A stretch of 64,000 bases of DNA from Mesorhizobium sp. STM 4661 (lineage in GTDB: Bacteria; Pseudomonadota; Alphaproteobacteria; Rhizobiales; Rhizobiaceae). The notes under the pieces are model-generated. The model was not told the DNA's origin. It was given only the letters and a program-made list of their open reading frames with translations, and searched no databases. The position numbers and the translations under genes are program-made. Below are positions 20,143-28,030 of this stretch, one piece after another (within the stretch, counting starts at the first letter, position 1; each line of letters starts with the position of its first letter). The stretch is from NCBI RefSeq assembly GCF_000359125.1, contig NZ_CAAF010000054.1, forward strand, positions 1 to 64,000. The letters run 5' to 3'.

Positions 20143-20973
20143 ATGAGCAAGAAACTTCGCAAGATCCTTCGCCAGGCTGCCATAGCAATTCCGCTTCTTG
20201 CGCTCGGCTTTTATTTCATCCCGATCCTGACGACGATTTTCATCGTCCTTGGCCTGATCGATGTCCTTCGCAACGACAACAAGGAATGGCCGCTGTTCCG
20301 CGGCTATTTCCTCGGCAATGGCATCTTCACCTGGTTGCTTTCGCCCTTCAATCTGTTGGTCGATCTGCTGTGCTACAGAAACCCGGGCGTCTGGAAGCTG
20401 GAACAGTTTCCGCCGGACTATCAGCGCGAGGTCAACGAGGTTCTCGACATCTTCAAGGCGCGCAAGGATGAGATCATCGCCGACATCGACGCCAATTTTG
20501 GCACCGGCCGGCGCGGTATGTATGTCTACCAGTGGTACGGCAAGCACAGGATCGATAATGTTGCCGAATTCAACAAGGATTTCAAATACATCAAGACCAT
20601 CGCCGTGTCGGTTTTCAGCGGCCGTGAATCGACTTCCTGGCATTTCGGGCCGCTCCGGCTCAGCCTGCGGATCCTCTACAATTTGGTCCCGGTGAAGGCG
20701 GAAGTTTTTGTCCAGTGTGGTAACGTCAAGAACTACTGGCACGACAATCCGCTGTTCATCTTCGACGACACGCTGCTGCATCGCTCGGTCAACGAGTATG
20801 ACGGGCGCCGCTACTGCGTGTTCATGGACATCATCCGGCCGTCGCCGTTTCCCGGCCTGATCTCGGCGCTTCTCGTCGTCGTCTCGGTCAGTGTGGAACG
20901 CATCAACTCGATGTTCTACAAGAACTGGAAGATGATCGGCTCGACCAAACCGAAAAAGGTCGAAACCACCTGA
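20143..20973 (+). CDS. Aspartyl/asparaginyl beta-hydroxylase family protein, LpxO-like
   Basis: 276 residues. Hydrophobic segments at the N-terminus (LLALGFYFIPILTTIFIVLG) and near the C-terminus frame a 2-oxoglutarate/Fe(II) oxygenase domain. The metal ligands are the His of WHFGPLRLSLRI and of FIFDDTLLHRSVNEYD, and the 2-oxoglutarate Arg follows in DGRRYCVF. Membrane-anchored members such as LpxO hydroxylate lipid A acyl chains, so an envelope-lipid substrate is likely. The usual RxH after the first motif is RxL here. A GTG nine bases upstream is an alternative start. Confidence 0.8.
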   Translation: MSKKLRKILRQAAIAIPLLALGFYFIPILTTIFIVLGLIDVLRNDNKEWPLFRGYFLGNGIFTWLLSPFNLLVDLLCYRNPGVWKLEQFPPDYQREVNEVLDIFKARKDEIIADIDANFGTGRRGMYVYQWYGKHRIDNVAEFNKDFKYIKTIAVSVFSGRESTSWHFGPLRLSLRILYNLVPVKAEVFVQCGNVKNYWHDNPLFIFDDTLLHRSVNEYDGRRYCVFMDIIRPSPFPGLISALLVVVSVSVERINSMFYKNWKMIGSTKPKKVETT

Positions 20974-21051
20974 GAAGGGTGATCGGCGGAACGCTTCCCG
21001 CCGCCAGCAGCGGGGATTGACCCGGCGAGCGGGCAGGGGCAGTAAACGGCG

Positions 21052-21426
21052 ATGTTCAATTTGCTTCTCGTTGTCGTCGGCGGCGGCATTGGTGCCGGCA
21101 TCCGCCACCTCACCAACATCGGCGCGCTGCGCCTCGTCGGTCCCAATTTTCCCTGGGGCACGATGGCGATCAACATCGTCGGCTCCTTCGCCATGGGCCT
21201 GTTCATTGCGATATTGATGCGGCGTGGTGGTTCGAATGAGCTCAGGCTGTTCGTGGCCACCGGCATTCTGGGCGGCTTCACCACTTTCTCCGCCTTTTCA
21301 CTGGATTTCGCGACGCTGTGGGAGCGCGGCGCAACGCTGCCAGCGTTCGGCTACGCCCTTGCCAGCGTCATTGGCGCGATCATCGCCCTGTTTCTGGGTC
21401 TTTGGCTCGCAAGAGGCCTGCCTTAA
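21052..21426 (+). CDS. crcB: Fluoride ion channel CrcB/Fluc
   Basis: 124 residues with four predicted membrane helices. Fluc channels are dual-topology dimers that export fluoride passively. The signatures GGGIGAGIRHLTN, the WGTMAINIVGSFAMG segment and GGFTTFSAFSLDFATLWE (with the phenylalanine-lined pore and the central Na-site region) are all present. I found no fluoride riboswitch upstream. It lies 39 bases ahead of the RluC-type gene, probably in one transcript. Confidence 0.95.
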   Translation: MFNLLLVVVGGGIGAGIRHLTNIGALRLVGPNFPWGTMAINIVGSFAMGLFIAILMRRGGSNELRLFVATGILGGFTTFSAFSLDFATLWERGATLPAFGYALASVIGAIIALFLGLWLARGLP

Positions 21427-21465
21427 TGCTATTGCCCCCGCTTCCGAAGAGGTAAAGCGAGAAAA

Positions 21466-22446
21466 ATGGCAGGCGTTGAACAGATCACAGTGGAGGCCGG
21501 CGAGGCGGGCATGCGGCTCGATCGCTGGTTCAAGACCCATTTCCCGGGTCTCGGCTTCGGCCATCTGCAAAAGCTCTTGCGCTCCGGCCAGATCCGTGTC
21601 GACGGCGGCCGGGTGAAGGCCGACACCCGTGTCGAACCGGGCCAGATGGTCCGCGTGCCGCCGCTCGAAGTCGACAAGAAGGGCGAGAGCCCGCTCACCG
21701 GCCACTCGATCCGCAACCAGGGCGATGCCGACGTGCTCGCCAAGATGCTGATCCATGAGGACCCGAAGGTCTTCGTCTTCAACAAGCCGGCGGGCCTGGC
21801 CGTGCAGGGCGGCTCCGGCGTCACCCGCAATGTCGACGACATGCTGGAAGCCTGGCGCAACCAGAAGGGCGAAAAGCCGCGCCTGGTGCACCGGCTCGAC
21901 CGCGACACCTCGGGCGTGCTGGTCGTCGCCCGCACAAGGCTTGCGGCGATGAAGCTTTCCGAGGCGTTTCGGGCGCGTGAGACCAAGAAGACCTACTGGG
22001 CGCTGGTCAAGGGTGTGCCGCCGAAGCGCGAGGACAAGATCTCGACCTGGCTGATCAAGGAGCCGACATCGGACGGCGACCGGGTTCGCGTGGCCGCGCA
22101 TGGTGAGAAGGGCGCCGACCACGCGGTCTCTTATTATCGCGTCATCGAGCAGGCGGCACAGACGATGACCTGGCTGGAGATGGAGCCCTATACCGGCCGC
22201 ACCCACCAGCTTCGTGTTCATGCCGCCCATATCGGCTGCCCGATTATCGGCGACCCCAAATATTTCGAGGCCGATACCAACTGGGATTTTCCAGGCGGCA
22301 TTCAAAACCGCTTGCACCTGCACGCGCGCCGCATCGTCATTCCGCACCCGGACAAGGGCGTCATCGATGTGACCGCGCCGATGCCGCCGCATATGCGCCA
22401 GAGCTGGAATTTGATTGGCTTCGACGACGCCAGCGCGGAGGATTGA
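21466..22446 (+). CDS. RluC/RluD-family 23S rRNA pseudouridine synthase
   Basis: 326 residues. An S4 RNA-binding domain (about 1-70, MRLDRWFKTHFPGLGFGHLQ) precedes a pseudouridine synthase domain with the catalytic aspartate in LVHRLDRDTSGVLVVART. The C-terminal EPYTGRTHQLRVHAAHIGCP block is typical of RluC. Such enzymes isomerise specific uridines of 23S rRNA. Its stop overlaps a TTG that may start the next gene. RluC is the best guess among RluA-type paralogues. Confidence 0.92.
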   Translation: MAGVEQITVEAGEAGMRLDRWFKTHFPGLGFGHLQKLLRSGQIRVDGGRVKADTRVEPGQMVRVPPLEVDKKGESPLTGHSIRNQGDADVLAKMLIHEDPKVFVFNKPAGLAVQGGSGVTRNVDDMLEAWRNQKGEKPRLVHRLDRDTSGVLVVARTRLAAMKLSEAFRARETKKTYWALVKGVPPKREDKISTWLIKEPTSDGDRVRVAAHGEKGADHAVSYYRVIEQAAQTMTWLEMEPYTGRTHQLRVHAAHIGCPIIGDPKYFEADTNWDFPGGIQNRLHLHARRIVIPHPDKGVIDVTAPMPPHMRQSWNLIGFDDASAED

Positions 22447-23369
22447 TCTTGAGCGGCGCAGCCCACACGCTCGACCGGCGTGACGCAGTCGACATGGCGG
22501 CGGCCGGCATCATGGTCGGGCTGACGCTGTCCTGGGGGCTGAACTACGTCGCCGCCAAGATCTCCTATGCCGGCTACGATCCCGTTTTCCTGTCGGTCGC
22601 GCGGTCGGTGATCGGCGGCCTGTGCGTCCTCGGCTGGTGCCGCTGGCGCGGCATTAAGCTGCTCACGCCCGACAAGACCCTTGTCGCCGGCATCGTGGTG
22701 GGCGTGCTCTTCGGCATCGAGTTTCTGTTTCTCTATGTCGGGCTAGAGCACACGACGGTCGCCCGCAACACGCTTCTGGTCAACACCATGCCGTTCTGGG
22801 TGCTGGTCGGGGGTCATTTCTTGCTGGACGAGCGCATAACCGCGCGCAAGCTCCTCGGCCTTCTCTTGGCTTTCGCCGGCCTGGTCGCCGTGTTCTCCGA
22901 CAAGGTGAGCGCCGGCAACGGTGCGACGTTGACCGGCGACCTGCTCAGTCTTGGCGCCGGCATCCTCTGGGCTCTGACCAGCATTGTCATCAAGCGGTCG
23001 AAACTGGCCGAGACCAGCGCCGAGAAGTTGCTGCTTTACCAGTTGGCCGGCGTCATCCTGGTCGGCGTCCTGGTCCTGCCTTTCGCCGGCCCGCCGGTCC
23101 GCGACTTTGCTGCCTTGCCGACATTGGCCCTGCTTTTCCAGGCCGTCTATGTCGTCGCCTTTACCTATGTGCTGTGGTTCTGGCTGCTCAGGCGCTATCC
23201 GGCATCGGGCCTGTCGAGCTTCACCTTCCTGTCGCCGGTGTTCGGTGTGCTGTGCGGCGCCGTCATCTTGAACGAGCCGCTGACTGTCCGCATTTTCCTG
23301 GCGCTCAGCCTCATCGCCGCCGGTCTGATCATTGTCAACCGGCCCGCGCGCAAGCTGACGCCGGTTTAA
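22443..23369 (+). CDS. EamA/DMT-family transporter
   Basis: About 308 residues with ten predicted membrane helices in two EamA repeats, as in drug/metabolite exporters such as RhaT or YdcZ relatives. The first repeat starts at IMVGLTLSWGLNYVAAKISY and the second near GDLLSLGAGILWALTSIVIK. The start is uncertain: TTG at 22443 overlaps the upstream stop, while the ATG at 22494 would remove 17 residues. The substrate cannot be predicted. Confidence 0.85.
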   Translation: MILSGAAHTLDRRDAVDMAAAGIMVGLTLSWGLNYVAAKISYAGYDPVFLSVARSVIGGLCVLGWCRWRGIKLLTPDKTLVAGIVVGVLFGIEFLFLYVGLEHTTVARNTLLVNTMPFWVLVGGHFLLDERITARKLLGLLLAFAGLVAVFSDKVSAGNGATLTGDLLSLGAGILWALTSIVIKRSKLAETSAEKLLLYQLAGVILVGVLVLPFAGPPVRDFAALPTLALLFQAVYVVAFTYVLWFWLLRRYPASGLSSFTFLSPVFGVLCGAVILNEPLTVRIFLALSLIAAGLIIVNRPARKLTPV

Positions 23370-23380
23370 GAGAGACCTTT

Positions 23381-24172
23381 ATGCGCGATATCCTCAACGA
23401 CCTCGAAGCGGGAAAGCAGCTTTCCGACCCGGATCCGGTGCGCCGCGCCCAGATCCAGATGAAGACGCATCTGCCGAAACGCTTCTACAAAGCCGTCTCG
23501 GTGGCCGTGGTCGAGGATGGTTTTGCCGTTCATCTCGATGGCAAGCCGGTCCGCACGCCGGGCAAGGCGCTGCTGGCGCTGCCGACCGAAAAAGCTGCCG
23601 CCCTGGTCGCCGACGAGTTTGCCGCGCAAGGCGAAACCATCAATCCGGTGACGATGCCTGTGCTGCGCCTGGTCAACACGGCCATCGACGGCGTCGCCAG
23701 CGACCCGCAGGCGGTGCTGGAGGACATTCTGCGCTTCGCCTCATCCGATCTCACCTGCTACCGTGCCGACGCGCCACAAGGGCTGGTCGACCGGCAGAAC
23801 CAGCATTGGGATCCCGTCATCGACTGGGCGCGCGGCACGCTTGGCGCGCGCTTCAACCTTGCCGAGGGCATCATCCATGTCGAGCAGCCGCGCGAGAGCA
23901 TCGCCGTGCTCGGTGTCCATCTTGCCCAGCGCACTGATCCGCTGCGGCTGGCAGCCATCCATGTCATGACCTCGCTGACGGGATCGGCACTGCTGGCCCT
24001 GGCCGTCGATTTCGGCGAACTCGATGGCGACGCGGCCTGGGTCGCTGGCCATGTCGACGAGGACTGGCAGGCCGAGCAATGGGGCCAGGATGCGGAGGCT
24101 GTCGCCCGTCACTCAGCCCGCAAGCGCGACATGATGGCCGCGGTCGGTCTTCTCGACGCGCTCAAAGGCTGA
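23381..24172 (+). CDS. ATP12-family F1-ATPase assembly chaperone
   Basis: 263 residues. ATP12 proteins bind the F1 alpha subunit during ATP synthase assembly in mitochondria; bacterial homologues are largely restricted to alphaproteobacteria. Recognised from KRFYKAVSVAVVEDGFAVHL, the LDGKPVRTPGKALLALPT segment and DLTCYRADAPQGLVDRQNQH. ATG at MRDILNDLEAGKQLSDPD, 11 bases after the EamA stop. The family is well conserved; the role here is inferred. Confidence 0.93.
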   Translation: MRDILNDLEAGKQLSDPDPVRRAQIQMKTHLPKRFYKAVSVAVVEDGFAVHLDGKPVRTPGKALLALPTEKAAALVADEFAAQGETINPVTMPVLRLVNTAIDGVASDPQAVLEDILRFASSDLTCYRADAPQGLVDRQNQHWDPVIDWARGTLGARFNLAEGIIHVEQPRESIAVLGVHLAQRTDPLRLAAIHVMTSLTGSALLALAVDFGELDGDAAWVAGHVDEDWQAEQWGQDAEAVARHSARKRDMMAAVGLLDALKG

Positions 24173-24206
24173 CAGTCGTCTCCGGCTTCTTTTTGCCCTG
24201 CACATT

Positions 24207-24236
24207 AGACCAAAGTCATAATCCCAAGGTTGGTCT
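24207..24236. promoter_or_regulatory. Inverted repeat upstream of the MFS transporter gene
   Basis: Perfect 7-bp arms AGACCAA and TTGGTCT, 16 bases apart, about 125 bases before the transporter start. The position suits an operator or activator site. No regulator gene lies next to it, so the factor is unknown. Confidence 0.4.
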
Positions 24237-24359
24237 GCCTCTGGGCGATGCTTTCTGTCATTTTTTGCACCGGTGGCTGCACTGAGTCCGTGTTTGGAGG
24301 AGAACGCGGACAAGGACGTGCAGCATCAGCACAACGGAATCTCAAGGGAGGACACATCC

Positions 24360-26246
24360 ATGGCAATGGCATCGACCGCCGGCAGCGCAAGCCGCGGCAT
24401 GACGCGGGAAGAGAAGAAAGTCATCTTCGCTTCCTCGCTCGGCACCGTTTTCGAATGGTACGATTTCTATCTCTACGGCGCATTGGCGGCCGCGATCGGC
24501 GCCACATTCTTCGCCTCCTATCCAGAGTCGACGCGCAACATTTTCACGCTGCTGGTTTTCGCCGCCGGCTTCCTGGTGCGCCCGTTCGGCGCGCTGGTGT
24601 TCGGCCGCATCGGCGATCTCGTCGGCCGCAAATACACATTTCTCGTCACCATCACGATCATGGGCCTGTCGACCTTCCTGGTCGGCCTGCTTCCCGGTTC
24701 GGCGAGCTGGGGCATCGCGGCGCCCATTATCCTGGTTGGGCTGCGCATGCTGCAGGGCCTGGCGCTCGGTGGTGAGTATGGCGGTGCGGCGACCTATGTC
24801 GCCGAGCACGCTCCCGACGACCGCCGTGGCTTCTACACGTCGTGGATCCAGACGACGGCGACGCTCGGCCTGTTCCTGTCGCTGGTCGTCATCCTGATCG
24901 TGCAGAATTCGTTGAGCAAGGAAGATTTCGCGGCCTGGGGCTGGCGTATTCCATTCCTGCTCTCAGCCATCCTGCTCGGCATATCGGTCTGGATTCGACT
25001 GTCGCTTGCCGAATCGCCGGCCTTCAAGCGCATGAAAGAGGAAGGCAAGGGCTCCAAGGCGCCGCTGACGGAAGCCTTCGGCCAATGGAAGAATGCCAAG
25101 ATCGCCCTTCTGGCGCTTTTCGGCCTGACCGCCGGCCAAGCCGTGGTCTGGTACAACGGCCAGTTCTACGCGCTGTTCTTCCTCACGAATGTGCTCAAGG
25201 TGGACGCGCAGTCGGTCAACATCATGGTTGCCATCGCGCTGGCGCTCGGCGCGATCTTCTTCGTCGTGTTCGGTTGGCTTTCCGACAAGATCGGCCGCAA
25301 ACCGGTCATCATGGCCGGCCTTGCTTTGGCGATCGTCACCACCTTCCCGCTGTTCAAGGCGCTGACCTGGGCCGCCAATCCGGCGCTCGCCACCGCGCAG
25401 CAGAACACGCGCGCCACGGTGACTGCCGCGCCGGGGGACTGCAATTTCCAGTTCAACCCGACCGGAACACGCAAGCCTCTCACCTCGTGCGATATTGCAA
25501 CCGACTTCCTTGCCAAGAGCTCCGTGCCTTATGACACTGTCACGACGGCGGCACCGGGGACGGCGGCCACTGTCAAGATCGGCACCGAAACAGTGACGTC
25601 CTACGATGCCGTGGCGGCCGCGGACAAGGCGGCTTCGAGCGACGCTGCTTTCAAGAAGGCGGTCAACCTCTCGCTTCAGGACGGTGGCTATCCGCTCAAG
25701 CGTGCCGCAGCCAAGGTCTCCGACCAGAAGCTCGACGCCTTTGTCGCGGCCAATCCCGAACTGAAGCTGGATGCGGCAGCCATCCGCGCCGGCGAAAAGG
25801 CCACTGTTCCGCTCGCCCAAGCGGTCAAGGACAAGCTGCTGACGGCCGATGAAGCCGCCGGCGCCACGGACGTGACCGTCTACAGTGTTCCGGCGGCCGG
25901 TGCGTTCGCGATGTTTGCCGACCCGGCAGGGGTCAACTGGGCAAAGGTCATCGGCATCCTGTTCATCCTGGTCCTCTACGTGACCATGGTCTACGGGCCG
26001 ATCGCGGCGATCCTGGTCGAGATGTTCCCGACCCGCATCCGCTATACCGGCATGTCGCTGCCCTATCACATCGGCAATGGCTGGTTCGGCGGCCTGCTCC
26101 CGGCGATCGTGTTCGCGCTCAGCGCCTCCAGGGGCGATATCTATTACGGCCTCTGGTATCCGGTGGTGATCGCCGCGATGTCGCTGATCATCGGCATGAT
26201 CTTCGTCAGGGATACGCTGGGAACAAACCTGCACGACAAGCAGTAG
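24360..26246 (+). CDS. MFS transporter of the metabolite:H+ symporter type with a large insert
   Basis: 628 residues, against about 430-550 usual for this KgtP/ProP-like group. Helix 1 carries GTVFEWYDFYLYGALAAAIG, and the loop 2-3 signature is GRIGDLVGRKYTFL. Helices 1-9 span residues about 22-335. A roughly 180-residue non-hydrophobic insert (about 342-523, two Cys) follows, then helices 10-12. By the normal MFS topology the 9-10 loop is periplasmic. The start ATG has a strong AAGGGAGGA site. The substrate is probably an organic acid or amino-acid derivative, by family only. Confidence 0.88.
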   Translation: MAMASTAGSASRGMTREEKKVIFASSLGTVFEWYDFYLYGALAAAIGATFFASYPESTRNIFTLLVFAAGFLVRPFGALVFGRIGDLVGRKYTFLVTITIMGLSTFLVGLLPGSASWGIAAPIILVGLRMLQGLALGGEYGGAATYVAEHAPDDRRGFYTSWIQTTATLGLFLSLVVILIVQNSLSKEDFAAWGWRIPFLLSAILLGISVWIRLSLAESPAFKRMKEEGKGSKAPLTEAFGQWKNAKIALLALFGLTAGQAVVWYNGQFYALFFLTNVLKVDAQSVNIMVAIALALGAIFFVVFGWLSDKIGRKPVIMAGLALAIVTTFPLFKALTWAANPALATAQQNTRATVTAAPGDCNFQFNPTGTRKPLTSCDIATDFLAKSSVPYDTVTTAAPGTAATVKIGTETVTSYDAVAAADKAASSDAAFKKAVNLSLQDGGYPLKRAAAKVSDQKLDAFVAANPELKLDAAAIRAGEKATVPLAQAVKDKLLTADEAAGATDVTVYSVPAAGAFAMFADPAGVNWAKVIGILFILVLYVTMVYGPIAAILVEMFPTRIRYTGMSLPYHIGNGWFGGLLPAIVFALSASRGDIYYGLWYPVVIAAMSLIIGMIFVRDTLGTNLHDKQ

Positions 26247-26268
26247 CCCACGGCTCCTGCATACAAAG

Positions 26269-26303
26269 AAAAAGCCCGGCGCGATCATTCGCGCCGGGCT
26301 TTT
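26269..26303. terminator. Bidirectional intrinsic terminator between the MFS gene and gstI
   Basis: Perfect 14-bp stem (AAAGCCCGGCGCGA, loop tcat, complement) flanked by A and T tracts, so it can end transcription from both sides. It separates the convergent MFS transporter and gstI genes. Confidence 0.92.
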
Positions 26304-26329
26304 CAATTCATCAGAAGCAAAAGAATGGC

Positions 26330-26527
26330 TCAGCTTTTTCGAGCCTGGCCCGCCTCTTCCTCGATGGCTGCCTCGTGGTACCAGCCGCTGCCGAAATCCG
26401 TGCGATTACGCAAAGAGGCAAGCTCTGCCGCGAACTTAGCCTTTCCGCTTAAATTTGAGGCAGCAACTCGCGCTGCCATCGGGAACATCAGGATCTTGGC
26501 CGAGGGACGGGTCGGAGTGATTTCCAT
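26330..26527 (-). CDS. gstI: GstI-like small regulator of GSII (DUF2735)
   Basis: 65 residues, MEITPTRPSAKILMFPMAAR to the C-terminal SGWYHEAAIEEEAGQARKS. The start is fixed by an AAAGGAGG site 6 bases upstream; a longer frame has no such site. In Rhizobium leguminosarum the divergent neighbour of glnII, gstI, encodes a protein of about 63 residues that inhibits glnII translation under nitrogen sufficiency. Size, position and orientation agree here. The family assignment (DUF2735) and function are from memory of that system, not from a search. Confidence 0.72.
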   Translation of the reverse strand: MEITPTRPSAKILMFPMAARVAASNLSGKAKFAAELASLRNRTDFGSGWYHEAAIEEEAGQARKS

Positions 26528-26848
26528 TGCCGGCCTCCTTTCTTCTGCCGAACGATATCGATTCAAGCTTTCCTCAACATAGGTATTGCAATCCATTTAA
26601 GCAATATGCCTACGAAAAGATCAGTATTTGCCCAAGATTTATGCAGATTTTGCTTTTGATTGATCTTGCCGCATTGCTTAGACGGCTTGGCGGGTTTGCC
26701 CGGGGTGTTGGGTCATTTTTGCCGCGCCTCTCAAGCCGAGAATGGCACACGATTTGCATTTTGATGAAACGGCAGGTCGGCTGCTGGGGGGGTCGGCGCG
26801 CGCCGGCGTCATCCAGAAGTTCGGTTTATCAAGCAACGAGAGGTCAGA
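26528..26848. other. gstI-glnII divergent regulatory region
   Basis: 321 bases without a gene. It holds the gstI ribosome site at one end and the glnII sigma-54 promoter at the other. Between them lies AT-rich sequence with loose dyads (for example ATTGC and GCAAT at 26586-26606) that might be NtrC sites, but none matches the TGCACC-N5-GGTGCA consensus well. The glnII transcript would have a leader of about 80 bases, the expected target for GstI. Confidence 0.6.
26743..26758 (+). promoter_or_regulatory. Sigma-54 promoter of glnII
   Basis: TGGCACACGATTTGCA matches the RpoN consensus TGGCACGN4TTGCW at all but one of its fixed positions, with the invariant GG and GC ten bases apart. It predicts a start site near 26769 and a leader of about 80 bases. 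This fits the NtrC/RpoN control of glnII known in rhizobia. Confidence 0.88.
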
Positions 26849-27886
26849 ATGACGAAGTACAAGCTCGAGTATATTTGGCTCGATGGATACACCCCGGTTC
26901 CCAACCTTCGGGGCAAGACCCAGATCAAGGAATTCGCCGAGTTCCCGACGCTGGAGCGGCTGCCGTTGTGGGGCTTCGACGGCTCTTCGACCATGCAGGC
27001 CGAGGGCCACAGCTCCGACTGCGTGCTGAAGCCGGTCGCCGTCTATCCGGATCCGGCGCGCACCAACGGCGTGCTCGTCATGTGCGAGGTGATGATGCCG
27101 GATGGTGTTACGCCGCATGCAACTAACAAGCGCGCCACCATCCTCGATGACGAGGGGGCCTGGTTCGGCTTCGAGCAGGAATACTTCTTCTACAAGGACG
27201 GCCGCCCGCTGGGCTTCCCCGAGAGCGGCTATCCCGCGCCGCAAGGCCCGTACTACACCGGCGTCGGCTACTCCAACGTCGGCTCCGTCGCCCGTCAGAT
27301 CGTCGAGGAGCATCTCGACCAGTGCCTCGCGGCCGGCATCAACCACGAGGGCATCAACGCCGAAGTGGCCAAGGGCCAGTGGGAATTCCAGATTTTCGGC
27401 AAGGGCTCCAAGAAGGCCGCCGACCAGATGTGGATGGCCCGCTACCTGATGCAGCGCCTCACCGAGAAATACGGCATCGACATCGAATACCACTGCAAGC
27501 CGCTCGGCGACACCGACTGGAATGGCTCCGGCATGCACGCCAATTTCTCGACCGCCTATATGCGCGAAGTCGGCGGCAAGGACTATTTCGAGGCGCTGAT
27601 GGCGGCCTTCGATAAGAACCTGATGGACCATATCGCCGTCTACGGCCCGGACAACGACAAGCGCTTGACCGGCAAGCATGAGACCGCGCCGTGGAACAGG
27701 TTCAGCTACGGCATCGCCGACCGCGGCGCCTCGATCCGCGTGCCGCATTCCTTCATCAACAATGGCTACAAGGGCTATCTCGAGGATCGTCGTCCGAACT
27801 CGCAAGGCGACCCCTACCAGATCGCTTCCCAGATCCTGAAGACGATCGCCAGCGTGGACACGGCGGAGAAGAAGGCCGCGGCCTGA
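26849..27886 (+). CDS. glnII: Glutamine synthetase type II (GSII)
   Basis: 345-residue eukaryote-type GS, which makes glutamine from glutamate, ammonia and ATP; octameric or decameric and not adenylylated. Diagnostic segments are YIWLDGYTPVPNLRGKTQIK, LWGFDGSSTMQAEGHSSDC, NGSGMHANFS and DRGASIRVPHSF. GSII is typical of rhizobia, frankiae and streptomycetes. It has its own sigma-54 promoter and the divergent gstI upstream, and a bidirectional terminator after it. Confidence 0.97.
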   Translation: MTKYKLEYIWLDGYTPVPNLRGKTQIKEFAEFPTLERLPLWGFDGSSTMQAEGHSSDCVLKPVAVYPDPARTNGVLVMCEVMMPDGVTPHATNKRATILDDEGAWFGFEQEYFFYKDGRPLGFPESGYPAPQGPYYTGVGYSNVGSVARQIVEEHLDQCLAAGINHEGINAEVAKGQWEFQIFGKGSKKAADQMWMARYLMQRLTEKYGIDIEYHCKPLGDTDWNGSGMHANFSTAYMREVGGKDYFEALMAAFDKNLMDHIAVYGPDNDKRLTGKHETAPWNRFSYGIADRGASIRVPHSFINNGYKGYLEDRRPNSQGDPYQIASQILKTIASVDTAEKKAAA

Positions 27887-27979
27887 GCATTCCTCACGGC
27901 GCGGACGGCCGCGTCCGCGCCGTGATGTGGTTCTGTCATGTCGGCGGTGCCGGTGGCCTGGCTCCTACGAAGTGACATG

Positions 27980-28011
27980 AAAAAACCCCGGCGTCTCCGC
28001 CGGGGTTTTTT
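27980..28011. terminator. Bidirectional intrinsic terminator between glnII and glnA
   Basis: Perfect 14-bp stem AAAAAACCCCGGCG, loop tctc, with the complement ending in six T. It serves the convergent glnII and glnA transcripts. Confidence 0.93.
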
Positions 28012-28030
28012 GTTGCTGAACCGATCCCGG

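Noticed and set aside
21001-21051. Fluoride riboswitch upstream of crcB
   Set aside because: The short GC-rich leader does not show the conserved pseudoknot elements I would expect, and the preceding gene ends only 78 bases upstream.
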